Source: Butyricicoccus intestinisimiae (lineage in GTDB: Bacteria; Bacillota; Clostridia; Oscillospirales; Butyricicoccaceae). Taken from it: 64,000 nucleotides of DNA. Of this stretch, positions 46,884 through 55,076 are shown in pieces. How positions within the stretch are numbered: position 1 is the first letter of the stretch; every line of letters starts with the position of its first letter. Under the pieces are notes generated by a model that worked only from the letters and a program-made list of their open reading frames with translations, was not told where the DNA came from and did not search any database. Made by a program: the position numbers and the translations under genes. The DNA is taken from positions 124,001-188,000 of the forward strand of contig NZ_JAHLQI010000002.1 in assembly GCF_018918345.1 (NCBI RefSeq). Direction: 5' to 3'.

Positions 46884-46919
46884 AAAAGGCTTTCCGAGAA
46901 TTTTCGGAAAGCCTTTTTT
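46884..46919 (+). terminator. Terminator of the GGGtGRT operon
   Basis: The hairpin AAAGGCTTTCCGA...TCGGAAAGCCTTT is followed by T6. Confidence 0.92.
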
Positions 46920-46930
46920 GTGTGGAAATA

Positions 46931-46959
46931 TTGATTTTTGTCGAAAAGTATAGTATTCT
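46931..46959 (+). promoter_or_regulatory. Promoter of holin-like toxin locus 2
   Basis: TTGATT (46931-46936) and TATTCT (46954-46959) are at 17-nt spacing. The transcript would begin near 46966, just before GGTACACC, as at locus 1. Confidence 0.65.
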
Positions 46960-47065
46960 TGTTGACAGGTACACCATAAACGGATAGGCGGCGCATCTTC
47001 TCTATTTTTGAGAGGGAGCGAACAATTTTCTTACCCCTCTCTTTTGTAGAAGGGAGGGCGATGCT

Positions 47066-47167
47066 ATGTATGTAACATTTTCAGATTTATTTCAGATGAT
47101 TTCCGCATTTGCGGCTTCTGGCATGTTTCTTCTGGCTCTGCTTACCTATTTAAGCAAAAGAAAATAA
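47066..47167 (+). CDS. Putative holin-like type I toxin, copy 2 (33 residues)
   Basis: This is a 33-residue peptide (MYVTFSDLFQMISAFAASGM then FLLALLTYLSKRK) that differs from copy 1 at only a few positions: L to F, L to M, T to A. It has the same single membrane span and SKRK end. Ribosome site GGGAGG, the overlapping mini-frame ATGCTATGTATGTAA, leader and downstream hairpins are all kept, so the whole locus of about 320 bp was duplicated and has since diverged in its loops while keeping the functional parts. Confidence 0.75.
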   Translation: MYVTFSDLFQMISAFAASGMFLLALLTYLSKRK

Positions 47168-47252
47168 CCGCCCAAGCGTCCTAATTCTTGGCGGCTATTT
47201 TCTAGTCACATACGAGTGAAGGCGCGCCGTCTATCGGTGTGCCTTTTTTGTA
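47158..47252 (-). ncRNA. Candidate antisense RNA antitoxin for toxin copy 2
   Basis: The minus-strand promoter TTGACA (47281-47286) and TAGGAT (47258-47263), spacing 17 nt, would give an RNA from about 47252 to the shared hairpin near 47160, overlapping the 3' end of the toxin transcript. The -35 overlaps the stop codon of the metalloprotease gene. Confidence 0.65.
47165..47205. terminator. Bidirectional terminator of toxin locus 2
   Basis: The hairpin CCGCCCAAG...CTTGGCGG has T-rich flanks on both sides and directly follows the toxin stop codon. A further hairpin GGCGCGCCG...CGGTGTGCC with T6 lies at 47220-47250. Confidence 0.65.
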
Positions 47253-47257
47253 TCTTT

Positions 47258-47286
47258 ATCCTATCATTTTCTGTCTTGCTTGTCAA
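47258..47286 (-). promoter_or_regulatory. Promoter of candidate antitoxin RNA 2
   Basis: TTGACA and TAGGAT lie on the minus strand at 17-nt spacing, at the same position relative to the toxin as at locus 1. Confidence 0.65.
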
Positions 47287-47903
47287 GCCGTCCCCAGCAC
47301 ATGCTCCAGCACGCCCTGCCAGTCGGTGTGCAGCAGCCATGCGCACACGTCCGCGCCGGTGACCAGCAGAACGGCGAAGATTATCACGGCGCACACCGGC
47401 AAGCCCTTTGCCGCGACGCGCACATCCTGCCGGCTCATGGTCGACTGGATAAAAATCGAAAGCATCACATAGCCGAGCAAAAGCATCTGCCACACGCGTG
47501 TGCACAGCGGAAAGATATTGTTCCACAGCAAGTAGACATTGCAGCAGCCAAACACGACCGGCGCAATCGAGACCAGTGTATACTGTATGGCGCAGGCGCC
47601 GGGATACAGGCGGCGCGGACGCCAAATCACACAGCCCAATTGATCGCCCTGCGGGTGAAACAGCTGCATTTGCTCTACTTTTCCGCCGGTGAGAACCGCC
47701 ACCAGTGCATGTGCGCATTCATGATGCACGACGCCCAAAAATGTCGCGCGGTTGGCGATAAACCACGCGGTCTCCCCGCCTACCGCCTGCCCAATCACGC
47801 GAAGAATCGCCGTGCGAATCAGGTGAATCAAACAGCCAACCGCCGGAATCACAAGCAAAATGCAGACTGTGCCCAGAAGCGCCGTCAGTAATCGTTGTTC
47901 CAT
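47283..47903 (-). CDS. Putative membrane zinc metalloprotease (M50-like)
   Basis: This 206-residue protein has about five hydrophobic helices. The HExxH zinc-binding motif is present in FLGVVHHECAHALVAVLTGG (residues about 58-75), placed at the end of the second helix as in site-2-type intramembrane proteases. A second metal-ligand motif (an N/D-P-G type) is not obvious, so the M50 assignment is tentative. Single gene; the antitoxin promoter of toxin locus 2 overlaps its stop codon, and the tandem repeat array begins 20 bp upstream of its start. Confidence 0.65.
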   Translation of the reverse strand: MEQRLLTALLGTVCILLVIPAVGCLIHLIRTAILRVIGQAVGGETAWFIANRATFLGVVHHECAHALVAVLTGGKVEQMQLFHPQGDQLGCVIWRPRRLYPGACAIQYTLVSIAPVVFGCCNVYLLWNNIFPLCTRVWQMLLLGYVMLSIFIQSTMSRQDVRVAAKGLPVCAVIIFAVLLVTGADVCAWLLHTDWQGVLEHVLGTA

Positions 47904-47925
47904 CTAACATTCCTCCTAGAAATCG

Positions 47926-48620
47926 GTGCGAATTTCTTGCCCTTACGCACAATCCAAACTTGTCTCTCCCTCTGGGAGAGATGTCGCGCAGCGACAGAGA
48001 GGGCTGATACCAGCTGACATGGCTTTTCAAATTTGCTTTGGTGCAGACCTGCTAGTTTTTTGCCCTCTCAGTCATTTGCTTCGCAAATGCCAGCTCTCCC
48101 GAAGGGAGAGCCGAGAAGCCGGTGCGAATTTCTTGCCCTTACGCACAATCCAAACTTGTCTCTCCCTCTGGGAGAGATGTCGCGCAGCGACAGAGAGGGC
48201 TTGTATCAGCTGACATGGCTTTTCAAATTTGCTTTGGTGCAGACCTGCTAGTTTTTTGCCCTCTCAGTCATTTGCTTCGCAAATGCCAGCTCTCCCGAGG
48301 GGAGAGCCGAGAAGTCGGTGCGAATTTCTTGCCCTTCCGCGCAGTCCAAACTTGTCTCTCCCTCTGGGAGAGATGTCGCACAGCGACAGAGAGGGCTGGA
48401 ATCAGCTGACATAGCTTTTCAGATTTGCTTTGGTGCAGACCTGCTAGCGTACTGCCCTCTCAGTCATTTGCTTCGCAAATGCCAGCTCTCCCAAGGGGAG
48501 AGCCGAGAAACCGGTGCGAATTTCTTGCCCTTACGCGCAGTCCAAACTTGTCTCTCCCTCTGGGAGAGATGTCGCGCAGCGACAGAGAGGGCTGGAATCA
48601 GCTGACATGGCTTTTCAGAT
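47926..48620. repeat. 196-bp tandem array of dispersed repeats A and B
   Basis: Three full units (47926-48121, 48122-48317, 48318-48513) and a truncated fourth (48514 to about 48620) follow each other at exactly 196 bp. Each unit contains one type-A and one type-B palindromic element and a spacer (ATCAGCTGACATGGCTTTTC...). Most changes between units fall in hairpin loops. Because the period is not a multiple of three, proteins read from it are meaningless. No gene is present. Confidence 0.93.
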
Positions 48621-48689
48621 TTGCCCTGATACGGGTTTTTTTGTTTTCCGCACAAAACAAAAGAGAGCACAGATTTGTACTCTCTTCTT

Positions 48690-48774
48690 TGGTGGGAGGT
48701 GGTGGATTCGAACCACCGAAGTCGTTGACAACAGATTTACAGTCTGCCCCCTTTGGCCACTCGGGAAACCTCCC
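48690..48774 (-). tRNA. tRNA-Tyr (anticodon GUA), copy 1
   Basis: The 85-nt class II tRNA on the minus strand has CCA encoded. It begins GGGAGGTTTCCCGAGTGGCC; the loop ACTGTAAAT gives GUA. It lies 20 bp upstream of tRNA-Thr copy 1 on the other side and belongs to a duplicated segment (see 57747). Confidence 0.96.
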
Positions 48775-48794
48775 ATATTCACTTGCAGAAATCG

Positions 48795-48870
48795 TGGAGC
48801 TGGTGGACGGACTTGAACCCCCGACCTGCTGATTACAAATCAGCTGCTCTACCAACTGAGCTACACCAGC
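48795..48870 (-). tRNA. tRNA-Thr (anticodon UGU), copy 1
   Basis: The 76-nt tRNA on the minus strand has CCA encoded; it begins GCTGGTGTAGCTCAGTTGG and the loop TTTGTAA gives UGU. Transcribed before tRNA-Tyr in the same unit. Confidence 0.96.
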
Positions 48871-48957
48871 GTACCGCGTCTCATTCATCCGCCGCATCTC
48901 TCAGCGACTTGTTTATAATACCACAGTATCGTGTATTTGTCAACAGATTTTTACAAA

Positions 48958-49653
48958 TTATTTTTTCTTTTTTGTCGTCCCGTCAAATTCCTCAATGGAA
49001 TCCGAGACACTCTGCAAAACTTGCAGCAGAGATTCCGCGCGTCCCGGATATGCCGTCGGCAGATTCGCCAGCGACAGGCTCGGCAGCTTGGCTTCCTCCT
49101 CTGCCAGACCCAATGCACCGCCGCCCTGCGCCGCACATTGAATGCGCAGCTCGGTCAGCTTCATGCGCGCATCGCACAGCGCATCAAACCGCGCCTCTTT
49201 GGTGCGGAATGCTTGCTCCGGATTGGCTTCATCCGCCGCATACAGATAGCGGAACAGCTTGTATTCCACCGCAGACAAATACATTGTCAGCTCATGCAGC
49301 AGCTGACGCGAACCGGATTTTGCCGCCGCATCCAGCAAAATCTGTGCCGAATCGGTAATCAGCTTTTGTTTACATGCCAGCTCCGCATCCACTTCCACTT
49401 CTTCTGCGCTGGTCGGTGCCGGATTGGCAGCAATGCCGCCCTCACGAGACAGGCTGCGTCCCAGCAGATAATCACACGACACGCCGTAGTAATCCGCTGC
49501 ACGCACAACAAAGCTGAGCCCCGGTTCCCGAAGCCCATTTTCGTAATGGCTGAGCAGCGCCTGCGAGACCTGTAAATCTCCTGCGGCAGTGCGCTGGCTT
49601 ATTCTCTTTTCACGGCGCAGCAGCGCCAACGTACGGGAAAAGTCACTTGCCAT
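48958..49653 (-). CDS. XRE-family transcriptional regulator with a long C-terminal domain
   Basis: This 231-residue protein has an N-terminal Cro/C1-type helix-turn-helix (TLALLRREKRISQRTAAGDLQVSQALLSHYENGLREPGLSFVVRAADYYGVSCDYLLG, residues 7-65), an Ala/Glu-rich linker and a helical C-terminal domain of unknown type. ATG 49653 is chosen because the domain begins there; ATG 49668 is also possible. It is the last item before the upstream tRNA pair. Regulon unknown. Confidence 0.82.
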   Translation of the reverse strand: MASDFSRTLALLRREKRISQRTAAGDLQVSQALLSHYENGLREPGLSFVVRAADYYGVSCDYLLGRSLSREGGIAANPAPTSAEEVEVDAELACKQKLITDSAQILLDAAAKSGSRQLLHELTMYLSAVEYKLFRYLYAADEANPEQAFRTKEARFDALCDARMKLTELRIQCAAQGGGALGLAEEEAKLPSLSLANLPTAYPGRAESLLQVLQSVSDSIEEFDGTTKKKK

Positions 49654-49874
49654 GTATGCTTGCTCCATCTCTAGTTTCAGCCGCCGCATCAAAAATTTGA
49701 TACAGCTAGTATTTATAGTATACTGACTTTATAACTATTTGTAAAGTCTTGACAAAAAATTTTGCTGTTTTTTCTTTGATTTTTCCGGCAAAAACAGGAA
49801 TTTTTCCGTAAATTTCCGTCGAAACGTCGAACAGCACCCGCGAAATGCCGCAGGTGCTGTTTTGTGATGGCTTG

Positions 49875-50039
49875 TCACCGATTTCGATATCTCTGATACA
49901 GCAAACGGAGAAGCACAAGCAGTGCGACGCCGCCCGCCAGAATCAGAAACACCGGTATGAAATCCGTCCACAGCAAATTCGTGTTCGAGGTCACCATAAC
50001 TGCGGTCGGGCCGTCTGCGCCGCCAATCGTAAATGTCAT
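49875..50039 (-). CDS. 54-residue membrane protein with the GGADGPT motif of decarboxylase beta subunits
   Basis: The protein begins MTFTIGGADGPTAVMVTSNT, crosses the membrane once (about residues 25-45: FIPVFLILAGGVALLVLLRLL) and ends in basic residues. IGGADGPTA is the signature of the sodium-pumping decarboxylase beta subunits (OadB/GcdB/MmdB), but the rest of that 11-helix protein is missing. The start codon overlaps the ABC permease stop (ATGA), with AGGAGG upstream, so it is a real operon member. Its job in an ABC exporter operon is unknown. Confidence 0.75.
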   Translation of the reverse strand: MTFTIGGADGPTAVMVTSNTNLLWTDFIPVFLILAGGVALLVLLRLLYQRYRNR

Positions 50040-52249
50040 TGTACTAATCCTCCTGTTCTGTCCGCATAGCATTCACACAAAATTTCCTGTCCGTCCTTGG
50101 TATAGACCGTTGCGGACAGACAATTTTTGATTGCCTGATGATATACTGCCTGATCCATGCAGTCTGCAAACCCGCTCGGAATCAGCGCCGGAAGCAGCTT
50201 GGCAATATCTGCCGCCTGCGTGTAGTCTGTATACGTCTGCGGTTCATCATCCGCCGTATTGGTTATCACTTGAATTTTTGCAATATTGTCCGCCCGCAGG
50301 GCTTTCGGCATGGCATCGACATACTTGCTGAGTATCGCAATGGTCTGCGTCTCATAGTCGTAAATCGGAATCATAATCATGTCATCACCGTCGCCGTCAC
50401 TGGTCGGCAAATACTCATCGCCGTTCAATTCCATATCCTGCCTGCCCCGCACGTACAGATAATAGACCGGTGCATGGCTGTCGATATATGCCTTGTCTCT
50501 TTGCAGCGACTCCTTTTGCAGCGTGTCCAGTATCGCGCGGATTGCCTGCTGATTGTCTATGCGTTTGCTCGCGCTGTACGATGCCTCACAGCCGTACACA
50601 TCTATAATTTTAGCCACGTCCTGTTTGCTGTGCGCCACGGCCTCCGGTGTGCCTGCGGACAGGTATTCTTTCGAATAGCGCACGGCATCCGCGTTGTCCG
50701 CCAGCTCCTGCGTGTCTGCCGGCATGATGTACTGCCTCTCAAAGGTCTTGCCGTTTGCCAGCCGGAACCGAACCAGATAGGTCGCATATACGCTGTCTCC
50801 GTACTCGTCACAAGCGCTGAGCTTTTCCGAAACCTTGCCGCGCTCGTGCCGCATCGCCTGTGCGCCGAGCTGTGCGGACGCATACACGCGGTCAATGTTG
50901 CCGGATTCGCGCAGCTTCTGCACCTCCGTGATGTCCAGCAGGCCGCTCGGCTCGCTGTCGCTCACATATGTGGCGCGGTACGTGTTGGAGCTGACATTCA
51001 AGCTCTGTATCATATCATGGCTGAAATTGGCGTAATCCCAATCTTGATTCCAAGTATTGTTCGTGCACTCCCACGGCGTATAATCAGAAACCAGCTGCGC
51101 GGATACAATGTCTGCGCGATTCGGCAGCCTGCTGTTCCAGCCCATGACGTCCAGCGCCAAAACGCCGAGCACGACAGCCGCCGCCACTGCATACACCACC
51201 GTGCTTTTCCAGTGACAGAACAGGCTGTGGAAATCCATATCATAGACGATTTCCGTGACGCACGCCGTCACAAACGCACCGCACGCCATGCCGACAAACA
51301 GCATGCCCCAGCTGCCCGTCATATCTTCAAAGAACAAACCGACATATGCGCCGACAACCGACATCATATAGAACTTCAACGGCAGCTGCATCGCCGGAAA
51401 TGCCAGCGACATGCCGGTGCTTTCGCTCGCACGGATACGGTTGAGGAAATATGCCAATGCAAAGATCACAAGGACTGCAACCATGCAGTCTGCCGCCTGC
51501 TTGCCGACGATTTCATAGGAAATGGCATCTTCCCCGAGCGGGCGCAGCAGCTGAAAGACATCAATCAGCGGACTCGACCACAGCGAAACCACCGCGCTGT
51601 TTGTTCGCGCCGGCATCAGCACATACAGCAGCGAATCCAGCGCCACCCAGCCCAGCAAAATGCCAAACTGGAACCAGCCGCACACGAGCAGCGACACCAG
51701 TGTATTGCCGCACACAATCGCGGACAGCACAGCGACCGCATACACGAGCAAAAAGCCCACGGCATGCACAGCAATGCTGCTCACAATCTCCGGTGCGTTG
51801 AGAATTTCTCCGTAGCCGTGCGCCGCAATGACTGCGCACGACAGCAGCACGCCAATCAGATATGACGGGAGCACCGCCAGAATCCCCGTCAGCGCACGGG
51901 ATGCAAACAGCTGTCCACGCCGAATCGGCAGCGCATGAAAGAAATCCGTCTGATTTTTCACGTGCAGATACCGAAATGCGCTGATGCCCGCGACAAGCGC
52001 CAAAATCAGCAGCAGCACCGCCGCCGGTACATTGACCAGCAGCGAATCGCGCAAATCCTTGCACACACTGCTGTACACATCCGGATTGCTCATATCGCTG
52101 AACCGCGTGCGCGAGCGAATGTTGAGCAGCGTATACACCGGCTGGAAAAGCAGCATCGCCAAAAAGGCAACCGCATACAGCGGCGCCTGCCGCACGCTGC
52201 AATTGAACACCAAGGTGCGCAGCTTACAGGATGAGTTGTTTCGCGTCAT
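50036..52249 (-). CDS. ABC transporter permease, large ABC-2-like with extracytoplasmic domain
   Basis: This 737-residue permease starts at ATG 52249, overlapping the ATPase gene by 26 bp. It has about ten membrane helices in the first 400 residues (first at about 25-45, then 80-100, 125-150, 160-195 and onward), including the ABC-2-like stretch HVKNQTDFFHALPIRRGQLFASR, and a C-terminal 330-residue soluble domain, predicted outside, without cysteine-rich or catalytic motifs. Such permeases with a YtrA-type GntR repressor often export antibiotics or peptides. Substrate unknown. Confidence 0.85.
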   Translation of the reverse strand: MTRNNSSCKLRTLVFNCSVRQAPLYAVAFLAMLLFQPVYTLLNIRSRTRFSDMSNPDVYSSVCKDLRDSLLVNVPAAVLLLILALVAGISAFRYLHVKNQTDFFHALPIRRGQLFASRALTGILAVLPSYLIGVLLSCAVIAAHGYGEILNAPEIVSSIAVHAVGFLLVYAVAVLSAIVCGNTLVSLLVCGWFQFGILLGWVALDSLLYVLMPARTNSAVVSLWSSPLIDVFQLLRPLGEDAISYEIVGKQAADCMVAVLVIFALAYFLNRIRASESTGMSLAFPAMQLPLKFYMMSVVGAYVGLFFEDMTGSWGMLFVGMACGAFVTACVTEIVYDMDFHSLFCHWKSTVVYAVAAAVVLGVLALDVMGWNSRLPNRADIVSAQLVSDYTPWECTNNTWNQDWDYANFSHDMIQSLNVSSNTYRATYVSDSEPSGLLDITEVQKLRESGNIDRVYASAQLGAQAMRHERGKVSEKLSACDEYGDSVYATYLVRFRLANGKTFERQYIMPADTQELADNADAVRYSKEYLSAGTPEAVAHSKQDVAKIIDVYGCEASYSASKRIDNQQAIRAILDTLQKESLQRDKAYIDSHAPVYYLYVRGRQDMELNGDEYLPTSDGDGDDMIMIPIYDYETQTIAILSKYVDAMPKALRADNIAKIQVITNTADDEPQTYTDYTQAADIAKLLPALIPSGFADCMDQAVYHQAIKNCLSATVYTKDGQEILCECYADRTGGLVQ

Positions 52250-53123
52250 AGCCCTGTACCTCCGTTTCTGCCAAAAAGATTTCTTCCAGCGACAGCGGAA
52301 GCATCTCATAATAGACGGGTTCTCCGCGCCGAATGACCGCCTCGGTCTCCTGTCTGCCGCCGCGAATGGTCGCGGTAATCATCCGGCCGCTGTTTTGTCT
52401 GCTCAGAACCTCCAAGCCCTCCAGTATCCGCTGCTCCGGTGTCAAATCCGGAATAAACTGTACCTTTTGAATGTTCAGCTTCATGTCGTCCAAATCGCGG
52501 GAAAACAGGATGCCGCCGCGGTGCAGCAGACCGATGCAGTCGCAAAAATCCTCCAATTCGCGCAAATTGTGCGAAGCAATCACGGGAGTGGCGCTGAACT
52601 CCGCCACATCTCCGGCAAAAATCGCCTTGACCGCCTGCCGCGCCACGGGGTCCAAGCCGTCAAATGTCTCATCACAGAACAGATAGTCTGCGCCGGACGC
52701 CGCCGCGCAGATGACAGACACCTGTTTTTTCATGCCCTTGGAAAACGTGCGCAGCTTGCGCTTCTCGTCCAGCCCGAAATTGCTCATCAGACTGCGGTAG
52801 CGGTTTTCATCAAAGTGCGGATACATGGTTTTGTAATAATCTTTCATATCGCGCGGTGTCGCACCGGAGAAAAAATACTGCTCGTCGGAAATCATAAAGC
52901 ATTTCTGCTTGACCGCAGTGTTTTCATACACGCCCGCGCCGTCAATCTGTACGCTGCCCGCATCCGGCTGCAAAATGCCCGCCAAAATGCGCAAAAATGT
53001 CGATTTTCCCGCACCGTTCGAGCCGATGAGTCCATAAATCGAACCGGTTTTTATTTCCGCAGTGACATGATCGAGCGCCAAATTGGCGCCGAATCGTTTG
53101 GTCACGCCCTGTGCCTGAATCAT
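52224..53123 (-). CDS. ABC transporter ATP-binding protein
   Basis: This 299-residue ATPase has Walker A GSNGAGKST (about 34-42), a signature region FSKGMKKQVSV, in which the usual LSGGQ is replaced by FSKGM as in many ABC-2 exporters, and Walker B YLFCDETFDGLDP. The C-terminal 80 residues are a family-typical accessory part. It overlaps the GntR gene by ATGA and the permease gene by 26 bp: one translationally coupled operon. Confidence 0.95.
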   Translation of the reverse strand: MIQAQGVTKRFGANLALDHVTAEIKTGSIYGLIGSNGAGKSTFLRILAGILQPDAGSVQIDGAGVYENTAVKQKCFMISDEQYFFSGATPRDMKDYYKTMYPHFDENRYRSLMSNFGLDEKRKLRTFSKGMKKQVSVICAAASGADYLFCDETFDGLDPVARQAVKAIFAGDVAEFSATPVIASHNLRELEDFCDCIGLLHRGGILFSRDLDDMKLNIQKVQFIPDLTPEQRILEGLEVLSRQNSGRMITATIRGGRQETEAVIRRGEPVYYEMLPLSLEEIFLAETEVQGYDAKQLIL

Positions 53124-53494
53124 AGTTGTTCCACCTCCATCAGCGATGTCAGCAGCGCATGCAGCTGCTCTGTGCTCGCGCCGAACTCCTTCGCCTGTCT
53201 GAGAAGCGCCAGCATCTCCCCTCGAATTTGCTCCAGCTTCTTGTTCCGGATGCCGGTTTGGTCACCGGACACAAAATTTCCCTTTCCGCGCACGGAATAA
53301 ATCTCTCCGCGGCTGAGCAGCTCGCTGTATGCCTTTTGCACGGTGTTCGGATTGAGCGAAAGCTGTACGGACAGCTGCCGCACGCTGGGAATCTTTTCGT
53401 CCGCCGCCAGCGCGCCGCGCGCAATGAGCATTTCAAATTGTTCGACAACCTGCTCGTACATCGGACGCGGATCGTGAAAATCCAAATGTATCAT
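53120..53494 (-). CDS. GntR-family (YtrA subfamily) repressor
   Basis: This 124-residue regulator has an N-terminal winged helix (MIHLDFHDPRPMYEQVVEQFEMLIARGALAADEKIPSVRQLSVQLSLNPNTVQKAYSELLSRGEIYSVRGKGNFV) and a short helical tail, as in the YtrA group. The start is ATG 53494 behind GGAAAGGAGG. It is first in the operon GntR-ABC ATPase-permease-GGADGPT peptide, which it most likely represses through the palindrome at 53512-53536. Confidence 0.93.
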   Translation of the reverse strand: MIHLDFHDPRPMYEQVVEQFEMLIARGALAADEKIPSVRQLSVQLSLNPNTVQKAYSELLSRGEIYSVRGKGNFVSGDQTGIRNKKLEQIRGEMLALLRQAKEFGASTEQLHALLTSLMEVEQL

Positions 53495-53511
53495 GACGCG
53501 CCTCCTTTCCA

Positions 53512-53536
53512 TGTGTACTATTCTTGTTAGTACACA
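53512..53536. promoter_or_regulatory. GntR operator: perfect inverted repeat
   Basis: TGTGTACTA-N7-TAGTACACA is a perfect 9-bp palindrome placed between the -10 (53538-53543) and the GntR gene, where a bound repressor would cover the start of transcription. YtrA-type operators have this general form. Confidence 0.85.
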
Positions 53537-53537
53537 C

Positions 53538-53566
53538 AGTATAGACCGCCCCGCCGCAAAAAGCAA
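53538..53566 (-). promoter_or_regulatory. Promoter of the GntR-ABC operon
   Basis: TTGCTT (53561-53566) and TATACT (53538-53543) lie on the minus strand at 17-nt spacing. Confidence 0.7.
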
Positions 53567-53587
53567 CTACAATTCGGTTACAAATAT

Positions 53588-53617
53588 AAAAAAGCCTCTC
53601 CGAAAAAGAGAGGCTTA
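53588..53617 (-). terminator. Terminator of the alpha/beta hydrolase gene
   Basis: The hairpin AAGCCTCTC...GAGAGGCTT is followed on the minus strand by T6. Confidence 0.88.
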
Positions 53618-53632
53618 TCATCATATTTAGGA

Positions 53633-54586
53633 TTATCCTTTTGGCAGGCGGCGCAGCTGCTTTTCCAGCCAGCGGCTAATATCGCCGTATACCTGTTCTT
53701 TGTTCAGCTCGTTGAGCAGCTCATGGCGGCTGCCCTTATAGAAAATCACATCGAGATCCTGACATCCCGCCGCGCGGTATGCCGCGGCAATTTTCCGCAC
53801 GCCCAAGCCGTAATTTCCAGCCGGGTCCGCATCGCCGGACACAAACAGCAGCGGCATATTGACCGGCGTTTTTTTGATGCTCTGCATGCGGTTGCAGTTT
53901 TGCTCCAGATAGAACAAATCGCGGAAGCCTGCCGCCGTAAAGATAAAATTGCACTTGGCATCCGACTGATACAGCGAGACCACCGCGCGGTCGCGCGTTA
54001 GCCAGTCAAACGGAGACTGACAGTTGGGAATGCGGGCGTTGTATCTGCCAAACACCAGATTGTTAATCATACAGCTGCGGTACAGCGGGCCATGTGTGCG
54101 GATGGCGGAATTGGCGATTTGAATGGCGAGCGGCGTGACGGTGTGCGCTGCTGGAGAACCGCTCAAAATACAGCCGTCAATCTTTTGCCCGTAGCGGGTC
54201 AGATACAGCCGTGCAACCATCGAGCCCATCGAATGCCCGAGCAGGAAATACGGCAGCTCCGGCCACCGTTTTTTCATCTTATCCGTCAGCTTTGCCACAT
54301 CATCAATCAAGACGCTCCAGCCGTGGTGATGGCCAAAAAAGCCCAGCGTACCGGACGGCGGAACCGAAGATCCATGACCCAAATGGTCATTGCCGCAAAC
54401 AATATATCCGAGAGAGCAGAGATATTTTGCAAATGCCGTATAGCGCGTGAAGTATTCGCACATGCCGTGGCTGATTTGCACAATGCCGCGCAGCTCCGCA
54501 CCGACAGGGAACAACACATAGTATGATATTTTGGCATCTCCGCCGGCAGCACTCGGATAAATATTCTGGGTAAATCGAATATCCAT
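53633..54586 (-). CDS. Alpha/beta hydrolase (lysophospholipase/monoacylglycerol lipase-like)
   Basis: This 317-residue serine hydrolase has the HG region at ISHGMCEYFTRY, the nucleophile elbow GHSMGSM (Ser about 118), an acid in SGDADPAGN and the catalytic His in KGSRHELLNE near the end. The arrangement fits the serine aminopeptidase/lysophospholipase (Hydrolase_4) family acting on lipid esters. No signal peptide; cytoplasmic. GGAGG lies 9 nt before the ATG. Single gene. Confidence 0.88.
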   Translation of the reverse strand: MDIRFTQNIYPSAAGGDAKISYYVLFPVGAELRGIVQISHGMCEYFTRYTAFAKYLCSLGYIVCGNDHLGHGSSVPPSGTLGFFGHHHGWSVLIDDVAKLTDKMKKRWPELPYFLLGHSMGSMVARLYLTRYGQKIDGCILSGSPAAHTVTPLAIQIANSAIRTHGPLYRSCMINNLVFGRYNARIPNCQSPFDWLTRDRAVVSLYQSDAKCNFIFTAAGFRDLFYLEQNCNRMQSIKKTPVNMPLLFVSGDADPAGNYGLGVRKIAAAYRAAGCQDLDVIFYKGSRHELLNELNKEQVYGDISRWLEKQLRRLPKG

Positions 54587-54714
54587 ACCGTCTGCCTCCC
54601 TTCCTGCATGTATAGTTTTATCATAGCATATTCTCGACGAAAGAAGCGCCAGAAAAACAAAAATTTACAAATGATTTAAAAAGTGCAGGGCGCTGGAAAA
54701 ATCTGCTTTGGCTC

Positions 54715-54743
54715 TTGCAACCTACGTGCCCTATGAGTATAAT
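54715..54743 (+). promoter_or_regulatory. Promoter of the DUF1292 gene
   Basis: TTGCAA (54715-54720) and TATAAT (54738-54743) are at 17-nt spacing. Confidence 0.82.
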
Positions 54744-54791
54744 AAGAGAAACAAGGATTTTTTCATGTATTGTGCGGAAGGAGCGAGACAA

Positions 54792-55067
54792 GTGGCTATG
54801 GAAGAACAGGAAGGCATCATCACCCTGACAAACGAAAACGGCGAGGAAGTCGAATACCAACTCATTGACTCAATTACGTATGAAAATGCAGAATACGTCG
54901 TACTGCTGCCGGTAGACGAGGAGGACTGCGAGGTTGTCATTCTTGCCGTAGAGGCGGACGATGACGAGATGGAAAACTATGTCGTTGTCGATGACGAAGA
55001 AATTCTCGAAGGCGTCTATGCAATCTTCAAGGAGCGCTTTGCCGACGAGCTGGATTTCGAGGACTAA
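54792..55067 (+). CDS. DUF1292 family protein
   Basis: This 91-residue very acidic protein starts at GTG 54792, 8 nt after AAGGAG; ATG 54798 is the alternative. The pattern ITLTNENGEEVEYQLIDSITYENAEYVVLLPVDEEDCEVVIL is that of DUF1292 (YrzB-like), a small protein often encoded near ruvX and alaS in Firmicutes, of unknown function. Here it is a single-gene unit with its own promoter and terminator, 42 kb from ruvX. Confidence 0.92.
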   Translation: MAMEEQEGIITLTNENGEEVEYQLIDSITYENAEYVVLLPVDEEDCEVVILAVEADDDEMENYVVVDDEEILEGVYAIFKERFADELDFED

Positions 55068-55076
55068 TTCCGACAA

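Noticed and set aside
47926-48620. CRISPR array
   Set aside because: The units are 196 bp, contain inverted repeats, and spacers are near identical between units; there are no cas genes nearby.
47926-48832. Repeated 95-residue proteins (RISCPYAQSKLVSPSGRDVAQRQRG type) in the repeat arrays
   Set aside because: They are translations of the palindromic repeats; the 196-bp period shifts frame and no ribosome site precedes them.
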